Origin: Bacteroidetes bacterium GWB2_32_14
GTDB lineage: Bacteria > Bacteroidota > Bacteroidia > Bacteroidales > UBA12077
Direction: 5' to 3'
DNA: 64,000 bases
Assembly (NCBI GenBank): GCA_001768235.1
Contig: MENK01000024.1
Location: 246,919-310,918, forward strand
Shown: positions 1-8,460 of the stretch, in pieces
Layout of the letters: the number at the start of each line of letters is the position of its first letter
How positions within the stretch are numbered: position 1 is the first letter of the stretch
Position numbers and translations under genes: made by a program
The notes under the pieces: generated by a model
Seen by the model: only the letters and a program-made list of their open reading frames with translations
Told to the model about the DNA's origin: nothing
Databases searched by the model: none

Positions 1-3000
1 ATTTAAAAGGGGAAAAAATTAGAAAAAGGCATATATCCCGTGAAGAACATTATTTAAACGAGTTTAAAAAAATTTGCGAAGTTCAGAATTTTAATAAAGA
101 ATTGGCCGAAAAACTTGAACGGGCAATCTTTTATCAAAGACCATTGAAGTCTCAAAAAGGACTTGTTGGTAAATGTACATTGCAGAATAATAAACACAGA
201 TGTCCCATATCAAGGCCAGAGTTTGAAGAATTCAGGATGTGGCAGTTTATCAATAGTATTAAATATAAAAACAGTGATGGGAAATTTGACTTTTTAAATA
301 AGGAACAAAGAGAAAATATTATTCCTGCATTTGTTTCAAATAAAAACGCCACATTCGAATTTTCAAAAATCGAAAAAATTCTCAATAAAGGCGTACACAT
401 ATATCAATTTAATTATAAAAGCAATCATACCATAGGAAGTAATCAGACAATGATAAATTTTATGGACGTTTTTGATATTGATAGAAAATTAACTAATGCA
501 TGGTTGCTATGTGTAAATAAGATATATGAATTATATACTGCAAAGACTAAAAAGGATGGTTCATTAAAAAGTAAAAGTGAAGTAATTACTGATGTATGGC
601 ATGTACTTTTTACATTTGATAATGAAGAAAATCTAAAAGAGTTTGCAAGAAACAAGCTTCTTTTAGATGAGAGTTCAGCACAAAAATTTAGTAAAATAAA
701 CTTAAAGCAAGATTATTCTCAATTAAGTTTAAAAGCAATTAATAAGATTCTTCCGTACTTACAAGAAGGATTGATATATAGTTATGCTGTTTTTATTGCA
801 AATATTGAAAATGTTATTGGCAAAAGTATATGGAATATTAAGGAAAATCAGCAAATAATTAGAACAAGTATAAAAAAAATTATTGATAATCATAAAACAG
901 AATTAGATATTAATACAATTACTAATAGTCTAATCAATGATTTTAAGGTTAACTATAACAATGCCCATAAAGAATACAAGGTTGATGATATTGATTTAAA
1001 AAATATCAGAGAAAAGATTATTAAATATTATGGAAACAAAACGTGGAATTGTTTGCCCGAAGATGAGAAACTCTATGTTAAGGAAAAGGTTGAAAAATTA
1101 TATGAAAAACAATTAAAAAGCGGTAAACGGGGAATTTTTATAGAAAAAATAAGACTTGATGACAGAATTGAAAACTTTTTAAAAGATAATTTTGATTCTT
1201 CAGAACTAAATCTAAAAAAGTTATATCACCCATCTGATGTGAGTGTATATAAATCAGTAAAAATTACCGATTTAGGATTACGATTGTTAGGTAGTCCAAT
1301 GATTCCAAGTATAAAAAACCCGATGGCTATGAGAGCTATGCATCAGTTACGCAAGCTTATAAACCACTTGATTATTGAAGGAGTAATTGATGATAGCACA
1401 ATTATAAATGTAGAGATGTCAAGGGAATTAAATGATGCAAATATGCGTAAAGCTATTGAGCGTTATCAAAGACAAAGAGCAACTGAAAACGAAGAATTTA
1501 AAACAAAAATAAAAGAGCTTTATAAAAAAGAATGTGGAACCGATTTTGAACCTAACAATGATGATATTATGAAATATCGTTTGTGGGAAGAACAAAATCA
1601 TAAGTGCTTATATACAGGCAAAAGTATTGGTATATGTGATTTTATTGGCTCAAACCCGGCTTTTGAAATTGAACATACAATTCCCAGAAGCTTGTCGTAT
1701 GATAATTCTCTCGAAAATAAAACTTTATGCGAAAAAGAATTTAACCAACAAGTTAAGAAAAACAGAATTCCATTTGAACTTTCGAATTATAAAGAAATTA
1801 TTTCAAGAATAAATAACTGGGAAATAAAAGCAGAAGAATTATTTAAACAGATTCAAAAAGTAAAAATCCAAAGCAGAATGGCTGCTACAAAAGAAATTAA
1901 GGATAATGCAATTCAGAGAAAACATTTGTTGCAAATGGAATTTAACTATTGGAATGGAAAGTTATCCCGTTTTACACGCGAAGATGTACCAGAAGGTTTT
2001 AAAAATAGTCAATTAGTAGATATTGGAATTATTACAAAATATGCCAGGGCTTATCTTAAAACGGTTTTCAATAATGTAAATACTGTTAAAGGTTCTACTG
2101 TTGCCGAGTTTCGTAATATTTGGGGCTTGCAGGAATACTTTGAAAAGAAAGATCGTTCTAATCATATACACCATTGTATTGATGCTATTACAATAGCTTG
2201 TCTAACAAAAGATAAGTACGATTTTCTTGCTCATCTTTACCATCTTGATGAACAAAATAACCGGGATGCAGTTCACCGGGCAATGATTAAATCTAAACCG
2301 TGGGAAAATTTTGTACAAGATGTTAAAGAAATTGAAAATCAAATTCTTGTTTCTCATTACACCCCAGATAATTTGCCAAAGCAAAGTAAAAAGATACTTA
2401 GAAAAAGAGGTAAAATACAAAAAAATGAAAATGGAGATTTAATATATGAAAAGGGAGATGCAGTTAGAGGAAGTTTGCACAAAGAATCGTTTTATGGTGC
2501 AATAAAAAGGGAAATAATAAATAAAAAAGGTGAAACAGAAGAAAAAGTGCTTTATGTGAAAAGAAAACCTTTAGAGTTTTCAGATTTAGGATTTAAAACT
2601 ATTAGCGAATTGGAAAATATAGTAGATGATGCTGTTCGAGATAAAGTGTTAAATGCTGTAAAAGATAAAGGCCTAAAGCAAGCTTTAAATGAACCAATCT
2701 GGATGAACGAAGAAAAGCAAATTCCTATAAAAAAAGTTCGTTGTTATACTCCTTCTGTAACAAATCCAATAAATTTGAAAAAACATCGTGATAAATCTAA
2801 ACACGAGTATAAACAAAGTTACCATGTTACTAATGATGGTAATTATTTAATGGTTATTTACGAAGGAAAAGATTCACAAGAAAAAGTTAAAAGAGATTAT
2901 GAAATTGTAAGTAATTTACAAGCAGGTGAGTATTTTAAACAATCGGTACATGGTGTTTTAAAAGCCCAGGGAATAAATAATCTTGAAGGATTAATTCCAA

Positions 3001-3341
3001 AATTTAAAGAAAGCGGGAAAAATATTTTGCCACTAAAATACATTTTAAAAACAGGTACAATGGTTATATTTTGGGAAAATTATCCTGAGGAAATATGGGA
3101 TATAGATAAAAATCAATTATACAAAAGATTATTTAAAGTTACTCAGTTTGAATCAGATGGAAGGATTCAAGCAAGGTTTCATCAGATAGCGAAACCAGAT
3201 AATGAACTTACTAAAGTTTCTGAACTCGATTTTAGTAATATAGCAGAAAAGATTAGACTTAGTAAAGGAAATCTAAATATGCTAGTAAATGGGTATGATT
3301 TTAAAATAAATGTACTTGGACATATAGAAAAACTATCTTAG
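1..3341 (+). CDS. cas9: Cas9 endonuclease, type II-C (5' end outside window)
   Basis: RNA-guided DNA nuclease of a type II CRISPR system. The frame is open from the first bases, so the ORF-track TTG start at 102 is internal. The bridge helix and RuvC-I lie upstream of the window. In ORF-track numbering I see RuvC-II around residue 438 (VEMSREL), an HNH core with His525 (EIEHTIPRSL, then ENKTL), and RuvC-III around 688-695 (HIHHCIDA). About 1,113 residues are visible, so the full protein is one of the large (over 1,300 aa, inferred) Bacteroidota Cas9s. The stop codon abuts the cas1 ATG. No csn2 or cas4 is visible downstream, which fits subtype II-C. The gene is visibly more AT-rich than cas1-cas2. 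Confidence 0.95.
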   Translation, partial: LKGEKIRKRHISREEHYLNEFKKICEVQNFNKELAEKLERAIFYQRPLKSQKGLVGKCTLQNNKHRCPISRPEFEEFRMWQFINSIKYKNSDGKFDFLNKEQRENIIPAFVSNKNATFEFSKIEKILNKGVHIYQFNYKSNHTIGSNQTMINFMDVFDIDRKLTNAWLLCVNKIYELYTAKTKKDGSLKSKSEVITDVWHVLFTFDNEENLKEFARNKLLLDESSAQKFSKINLKQDYSQLSLKAINKILPYLQEGLIYSYAVFIANIENVIGKSIWNIKENQQIIRTSIKKIIDNHKTELDINTITNSLINDFKVNYNNAHKEYKVDDIDLKNIREKIIKYYGNKTWNCLPEDEKLYVKEKVEKLYEKQLKSGKRGIFIEKIRLDDRIENFLKDNFDSSELNLKKLYHPSDVSVYKSVKITDLGLRLLGSPMIPSIKNPMAMRAMHQLRKLINHLIIEGVIDDSTIINVEMSRELNDANMRKAIERYQRQRATENEEFKTKIKELYKKECGTDFEPNNDDIMKYRLWEEQNHKCLYTGKSIGICDFIGSNPAFEIEHTIPRSLSYDNSLENKTLCEKEFNQQVKKNRIPFELSNYKEIISRINNWEIKAEELFKQIQKVKIQSRMAATKEIKDNAIQRKHLLQMEFNYWNGKLSRFTREDVPEGFKNSQLVDIGIITKYARAYLKTVFNNVNTVKGSTVAEFRNIWGLQEYFEKKDRSNHIHHCIDAITIACLTKDKYDFLAHLYHLDEQNNRDAVHRAMIKSKPWENFVQDVKEIENQILVSHYTPDNLPKQSKKILRKRGKIQKNENGDLIYEKGDAVRGSLHKESFYGAIKREIINKKGETEEKVLYVKRKPLEFSDLGFKTISELENIVDDAVRDKVLNAVKDKGLKQALNEPIWMNEEKQIPIKKVRCYTPSVTNPINLKKHRDKSKHEYKQSYHVTNDGNYLMVIYEGKDSQEKVKRDYEIVSNLQAGEYFKQSVHGVLKAQGINNLEGLIPKFKESGKNILPLKYILKTGTMVIFWENYPEEIWDIDKNQLYKRLFKVTQFESDGRIQARFHQIAKPDNELTKVSELDFSNIAEKIRLSKGNLNMLVNGYDFKINVLGHIEKLS

Positions 3342-4235
3342 ATGTTAAAACGAACCCTGTATTTTACCAAGCCCAGCCATCTGTCGGTTAAAAACAAACA
3401 ACTGGTTGTTGAATTAAAAGATGAAAATCAAACCAAGACTGTTCCGGTTGAAGATATTGGTTTTATTGTAATTGAAAATATGCAGATAAGCCTGAGCACA
3501 CCACTAATTGAAGAGTTGATGAATTACAACGTGGCTGTAATTTTTTGCGACAGCAAACATCACCCGCAATCCATGCTTATTAATTTCGAAGGCAACCATC
3601 AGCAAACCGAAGTTTACAGGCAGCAGGTTGCGGCATCGGAACCATTAAAGAAAAATCTTTGGAAACAAACTGTAGAAGCAAAGATTGAGAACCAGGCTAA
3701 AGCATTAATAAAATTGGGTATCAATGCCGATCCCCTGCCGCATTTGGCAAGCCAGGTTAAAAGCGGCGACAGCGATAACCGCGAAGGAATGGCAGCCCGG
3801 TTGTACTGGAAAAAGTTATTTGGCGATGAGTTTAACCGTGAGCGTTTTGGCGACTGGCCGAATGCCCTTTTAAATTACGGGTATATTGTTTTGCGGGCAG
3901 CAACTGCAAGGGCATTAACGGGTTCGGGTTTATTGCCTTCGTTTGGCATTTTTCACAGCAACCGGTTCAATGCTTTTTGCCTTGCCGACGATGTAATGGA
4001 GCCATACCGCCCTTTTATCGATTTGCTGGTATATGATTTGCATGTTAAGTACCCCGGTATGCAGGAATTACAAAAAGAAATAAAAGCAGAAATATTAAAC
4101 GTGTTGTCGGCCGATGTAAAAATGAAAGACAGTACCCGGCCATTGATGATTGCCCTCACGCATACATCGGCATCGCTGGTGGCATGTTACAAGGGCGAAC
4201 GAAAAAATATTGAATTTGCAACAGTTCAGTTATGA
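3342..4235 (+). CDS. cas1: CRISPR-associated integrase Cas1, type II
   Basis: Metal-dependent integrase that, with Cas2, inserts new spacers into the array. It is 297 aa, the normal length for the type II family. The expected acidic/His metal ligands are present: Glu148 (NREGMAARLYW), His205 (FGIFHSNRFNAF) and Glu220 (DDVMEPYRPF). The N-terminal beta domain begins MLKRTLYFTKP, typical of this family, which supports the ATG directly after the cas9 stop. It overlaps cas2 by an ATGA tetranucleotide, so cas9-cas1-cas2 are probably translationally coupled. Codon use is richer in G and C than in cas9. Confidence 0.96.
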   Translation: MLKRTLYFTKPSHLSVKNKQLVVELKDENQTKTVPVEDIGFIVIENMQISLSTPLIEELMNYNVAVIFCDSKHHPQSMLINFEGNHQQTEVYRQQVAASEPLKKNLWKQTVEAKIENQAKALIKLGINADPLPHLASQVKSGDSDNREGMAARLYWKKLFGDEFNRERFGDWPNALLNYGYIVLRAATARALTGSGLLPSFGIFHSNRFNAFCLADDVMEPYRPFIDLLVYDLHVKYPGMQELQKEIKAEILNVLSADVKMKDSTRPLMIALTHTSASLVACYKGERKNIEFATVQL

Positions 4236-4573
4236 TTGAATTTAACCGTTTAAATGCATATCATATCATGTGGTTATTTGTATTTTTCGATTTACCCACA
4301 AATACCAAGAAAGAACGGAAGGCAGCAGCCCATTTCCGTAAAGATTTAATTCAGGATGGTTTTACCATGATGCAATACTCGGTTTATGTCCGTCATTGCG
4401 CGAGTAAAGAAAGCGGCGATGTGCATTGCAAAAGGATAAAAAATTGTGTTCCCGAAAAAGGGCAGGTGAGTATTTTAGCAATAACCGACAAGCAATATGG
4501 AATGATAACAAATTTCTGGGGCGCTAAAGAAAAACCATTGGCCGAAGGCCCCAAACAATTGGAAATGTTTTAA
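4232..4573 (+). CDS. cas2: CRISPR-associated protein Cas2
   Basis: Small structural partner of Cas1 in the spacer-acquisition complex. It is 113 aa and carries the Cas2 ferredoxin-like start with Asp20 in VFFDLPT followed by TKKERKAA, as in Bacteroidota type II Cas2 proteins. The start codon overlaps the cas1 stop (ATGA). It is the last cas gene: the next 197 bases hold no ORF, only the candidate tracrRNA and the array leader. Confidence 0.95.
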   Translation: MIEFNRLNAYHIMWLFVFFDLPTNTKKERKAAAHFRKDLIQDGFTMMQYSVYVRHCASKESGDVHCKRIKNCVPEKGQVSILAITDKQYGMITNFWGAKEKPLAEGPKQLEMF

Positions 4574-4583
4574 CTATTTATAT

Positions 4584-4690
4584 AAAAAAACAACAGGTTC
4601 TTTGATATTCTGGCTCTTAAAAACCAATTAAAGTTTAAAATACGTTGCAGATTTTTGATTTAGAATCGTAAATTTGAACAACAGAAAACC
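4584..4690 (-). ncRNA. Candidate tracrRNA
   Basis: Bases 4644-4682 resemble the CRISPR repeat on the plus strand, so a minus-strand RNA would pair with the crRNA repeat. GTTG at the repeat's 5' end matches exactly, the next two bases pair as G-U wobbles, then G, a 3-nt bulge, a perfect TTTGAT block, an 8-nt insertion, and a looser GTAA-TTT-AA block. The 3' tail contains an imperfect hairpin (GGTTTTT with AAAGAACC, one G-U) followed by a U-rich run over 4584-4595, as expected for a terminator. The transcript would run from the leader toward cas2. The 5' end and promoter are not determined. Confidence 0.55.
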
Positions 4691-4770
4691 ACTTCTTGCG
4701 GGAAATGCCCGGGAATTTAATTCAATAAATTACCCCAAAGGCAGGCAAAATAAGGCCTAAAAACACCCAG

Positions 4771-7702
4771 GTTGTGGTTTGATGTAATTTCAAGATGATA
4801 AAAAACAATTGCAAAATGCGGGTTTAATCCATCGAGGTTGTGGTTTGATGTAATTTCAAGATGATAAAAAACACACCATATGCAGCTATACTCTCACCCA
4901 TGGTTGTGGTTTGATGTAATTTCAAGATGATAAAAAACCATAGCATAAGTACCTATAATTGTATTAGAGTTGTGGTTTGATGTAATTTCAAGATGATAAA
5001 AAACTTGACCCAGATGATTTTGAAACAGCCGATGGTTGTGGTTTGATGTAATTTCAAGATGATAAAAAACCCGCTGCAAGTACGGAAGAAACCTCAACTG
5101 GTTGTGGTTTGATGTAATTTCAAGATGATAAAAAACATATTTCAAAATATTTTGAATACATAATAGTTGTGGTTTGATGTAATTTCAAGATGATAAAAAA
5201 CGATGATAATTCTTTTTGTAACCACATTTGGTTGTGGTTTGATGTAATTTCAAGATGATAAAAAACTAGTTAAACGTAAATCGCGTAAAGTAATAGTTGT
5301 GGTTTGATGTAATTTCAAGATGATAAAAAACTTTGGTATTTTATAAAAACTTACCTACCTAGTTGTGGTTTGATGTAATTTCAAGATGATAAAAAACAAA
5401 TATTTGGTTATTCACTGCAGCGATACAGTTGTGGTTTGATGTAATTTCAAGATGATAAAAAACACACTATGTGGTGACTAACCCTTTTGTTAAGTTGTGG
5501 TTTGATGTAATTTCAAGATGATAAAAAACATTTCTTTCTCCTGAATAAGCCTTGCCTGAGTTGTGGTTTGATGTAATTTCAAGATGATAAAAAACTAAAC
5601 TTTGTTGTATTAATAATCTTTAACCGTTGTGGTTTGATGTAATTTCAAGATGATAAAAAACTTTTCATTAGTAATTATATCGCCTTGTTTAGTTGTGGTT
5701 TGATGTAATTTCAAGATGATAAAAAACAATATTTTAAATTCAATTTTAAAATATCTGGTTGTGGTTTGATGTAATTTCAAGATGATAAAAAACCTCGCGC
5801 ATGGAGTCTCAATCACTTCAGTGTTGTGGTTTGATGTAATTTCAAGATGATAAAAAACAATACTTGATTTGTTTACAAATCAATACGCGTTGTGGTTTGA
5901 TGTAATTTCAAGATGATAAAAAACAATGGCAGTTTTTAAAAATAATTCCATTGAGTTGTGGTTTGATGTAATTTCAAGATGATAAAAAACGCATTGTCGG
6001 TAAACTCCTTGAGGGTGAGGGTTGTGGTTTGATGTAATTTCAAGATGATAAAAAACTAGAATGCAGTATATCTCAAATAACCACTAGTTGTGGTTTGATG
6101 TAATTTCAAGATGATAAAAAACTACAGGTTGTATAATAATCGGTTAAATTTGGTTGTGGTTTGATGTAATTTCAAGATGATAAAAAACTTATACTCTTTG
6201 GGCTTGTACATCGAAACGTTGTGGTTTGATGTAATTTCAAGATGATAAAAAACGTACGAATTAATTATGATTTCAGAAATAAAGTTGTGGTTTGATGTAA
6301 TTTCAAGATGATAAAAAACCATCATTTAATAATGGTGCTTATATCCATAGTTGTGGTTTGATGTAATTTCAAGATGATAAAAAACATTACCGGTCAGTTA
6401 TTGACAGCATCAGCAGTTGTGGTTTGATGTAATTTCAAGATGATAAAAAACTAAAAGTGTTATCGTAGTATTCGACTAAAGGTTGTGGTTTGATGTAATT
6501 TCAAGATGATAAAAAACAGGTCGTTATGAAATAGAATTTACATTGATGTTGTGGTTTGATGTAATTTCAAGATGATAAAAAACATACGGAGCAAGATTTT
6601 ACAGACGAAACGTGTTGTGGTTTGATGTAATTTCAAGATGATAAAAAACATTATGGAAAATCAATTAATAATTCCCGGGTTGTGGTTTGATGTAATTTCA
6701 AGATGATAAAAAACGAATTTCTTATTTAGTAAATGCTGCAAAAAGTTGTGGTTTGATGTAATTTCAAGATGATAAAAAACACTTAGATAATAATGGATAT
6801 TTGCAAGATAGTTGTGGTTTGATGTAATTTCAAGATGATAAAAAACTCGAGAAATTACGCTAAAAAGGCAATTTTAGTTGTGGTTTGATGTAATTTCAAG
6901 ATGATAAAAAACTTTTCATTTTAAATCAGTATTTCAATGATGGTTGTGGTTTGATGTAATTTCAAGATGATAAAAAACTTTTTTAGTTGATGTTGAATAT
7001 TCAGGAACGTTGTGGTTTGATGTAATTTCAAGATGATAAAAAACATGTATGCGTAGCTGGGGCAATCGAAGCTAGTTGTGGTTTGATGTAATTTCAAGAT
7101 GATAAAAAACATTATGTTTTCTTTTGCCTCCATCTCTCGAGTTGTGGTTTGATGTAATTTCAAGATGATAAAAAACACCTACAATTGAAAAACCATCAAC
7201 TATTGAGTTGTGGTTTGATGTAATTTCAAGATGATAAAAAACTTGTGATTTAGTTGCTCCTCTTACGTTGTAGTTGTGGTTTGATGTAATTTCAAGATGA
7301 TAAAAAACATCTAAATTTGTCGCATATATTAATGGATTGTTGTGGTTTGATGTAATTTCAAGATGATAAAAAACATTGGTAGTAGTGGTATTTATTACAG
7401 TTGGTTGTGGTTTGATGTAATTTCAAGATGATAAAAAACGTTTTCAACTTCTTTTGCTTGATTTTCGTCGTTGTGGTTTGATGTAATTTCAAGATGATAA
7501 AAAACAATCAAAATTTTTTCGTCATTTTCTAAATAGTTGTGGTTTGATGTAATTTCAAGATGATAAAAAACACCACCACAACGATTAGCCGGATGTAATG
7601 GTTGTGGTTTGATGTAATTTCAAGATGATAAAAAACAAGAAGCAGGAGCACGATATTTTAGGCAACGTTGTGGTTTGATGTAATTTCAAGATGATAAAAA
7701 CC
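4771..7702 (+). CRISPR. CRISPR array, 45 repeats, 44 spacers
   Basis: I counted 45 copies of a 36-bp repeat beginning GTTGTGGTTTGATG and ending GATGATAAAAAAC. Thirty-six spacers are 30 bp and eight are 29 bp. Repeats are essentially identical apart from the last one (7667-7702), which ends AAAAACC instead of AAAAAAC. A degenerate last repeat marks the leader-distal end, so the leader is the AT-rich stretch after cas2 and new spacers should enter there. The candidate anti-repeat indicates that the plus strand is the crRNA sense strand. The short ORFs called inside this span are translations of the repeat and are not genes. I saw no duplicated spacers on reading. Confidence 0.99.
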
Positions 7703-7739
7703 AGTAAAGATGCATAATTATGCATCTTTACTGGTTTTT
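7696..7739. terminator. Bidirectional terminator palindrome closing the CRISPR array
   Basis: A perfect 44-bp palindrome with 22-bp arms (AAAAACCAGTAAAGATGCAT and its complement). It begins inside the last CRISPR repeat and ends in TTTTT. It has a U-run on both strands, so it can stop plus-strand pre-crRNA and also minus-strand transcription arriving from the gene at 7950-8432. Confidence 0.75.
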
Positions 7740-7814
7740 CTTTGTAGTTACAAGAGTGTTTTAAGATTCTGTTGCCGGTTTTCGGCAGGCGAGGGCTTAA
7801 AACCGCTCTTTTTT

Positions 7815-7948
7815 ATTTTAATGTTTAAGCTCCTGCCAAAGGCCGGTTAACCCATGGAGCTTCTTTTAAAACAAACTAACAGATTATCAATGTTTTTTGG
7901 ATAGTTTTAGAATTATAATTTTTAATTCTTATATCTAACTCACGTTAT
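7815..7948. repeat. Intergenic repeat, copy A
   Basis: About 130 bp that closely matches 28196-28342 (copy B). Both hold a GCTCC...GGAGC outer stem around a TGCCAAAGGC hairpin and a GGTTAACC palindrome, then GATTATCAATGT, TAGTTTTAGAATTATAA and a terminal AACTCACGTTAT. This copy lacks a roughly 13-bp stretch present in copy B and has no matching left end nearby. It ends one base before the stop of the 160-aa secreted protein. The bases between the array terminator and this repeat (7740-7814) hold a GCCG/CGGC hairpin and no gene. Confidence 0.8.
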
Positions 7949-7949
7949 T

Positions 7950-8432
7950 TTATGGTTGTTTTTCAAACCCCAAATCACCAACTTTGCGCCACAATATTTG
8001 TAAACCGAGGCAAAGCCTGTGTTCAATATTTTCGAAATCGGTTTTTTCATCAGAAATAACGGTCATCTCTATTAAAAACGACTGGGTTTTATCGACAGTA
8101 AAACCAACAGATTCAATGTAATCATCAATAATATTGTCGTATAAAACTTCATTGTTTTCAATATTTTTTATAATATAATGCACGGGGTATTTATTATCTT
8201 TCGTGCAAAATATTAGCTTGTAATCTTTTCCCCCGTAAAACACGATTCTTGCATAAGAAGGAATATTTACGATCATCAGGGCGCTCCTGGATTTTCCATA
8301 TTCATTGTACGTTTTATCGTCATATGGTTTGCAGTATTCTGCATGGAAACCATTACAGTTCTGGCTCATTGCTGAAAAAACAAAAGAGCTCAGAATTAAA
8401 AAAAGGAATATGGCTGTTTTATATCTCGGCAT
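7950..8432 (-). CDS. Secreted protein of unknown function, paralogue of 29152-29628
   Basis: 160 aa with a clear N-terminal signal peptide ending near AMSQ. I do not recognise the family. It aligns along its length with the 158-aa protein at 29152-29628: C-x-GFH near the N terminus, a YGKSRSA / YGQSRSA block, a YGGKDY / YGKKDF block, IESVGFT / IESIGFT, and a C-terminal ILWRKV / IIWRKV. The shared cysteines suggest a disulfide-bonded periplasmic or extracellular fold. It lies 28 bases downstream of a hybrid kinase on the same strand and may be the last gene of that transcript. The paralogue likewise sits at the end of a kinase-led gene train. Confidence 0.8.
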   Translation of the reverse strand: MPRYKTAIFLFLILSSFVFSAMSQNCNGFHAEYCKPYDDKTYNEYGKSRSALMIVNIPSYARIVFYGGKDYKLIFCTKDNKYPVHYIIKNIENNEVLYDNIIDDYIESVGFTVDKTQSFLIEMTVISDEKTDFENIEHRLCLGLQILWRKVGDLGFEKQP

Positions 8433-8460
8433 TTTTATTTTTTGTTTTTAAATGTACTAT

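Noticed and set aside
102-104. TTG start for cas9
   Set aside because: The frame continues upstream to the window edge with Cas9-like sequence (RHISREEHYLNEF), so this is an internal codon.
1627-2420. Short ORFs overlapping cas9 in other frames
   Set aside because: They lie within the Cas9 HNH and RuvC coding region and show no family resemblance.
4894-7178. Four minus-strand ORFs inside the CRISPR array
   Set aside because: They translate the repeat itself (FIILKLHQTTT and similar) and have no independent coding signal.
7740-7770. Alternative anti-repeat next to the array end (TGGTTT, TGTA, CAAGA matches)
   Set aside because: It resembles the repeat in part but lacks the GTTG end, and its pairing region is buried in the terminator palindrome. 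The candidate at 4644-4682 fits better.
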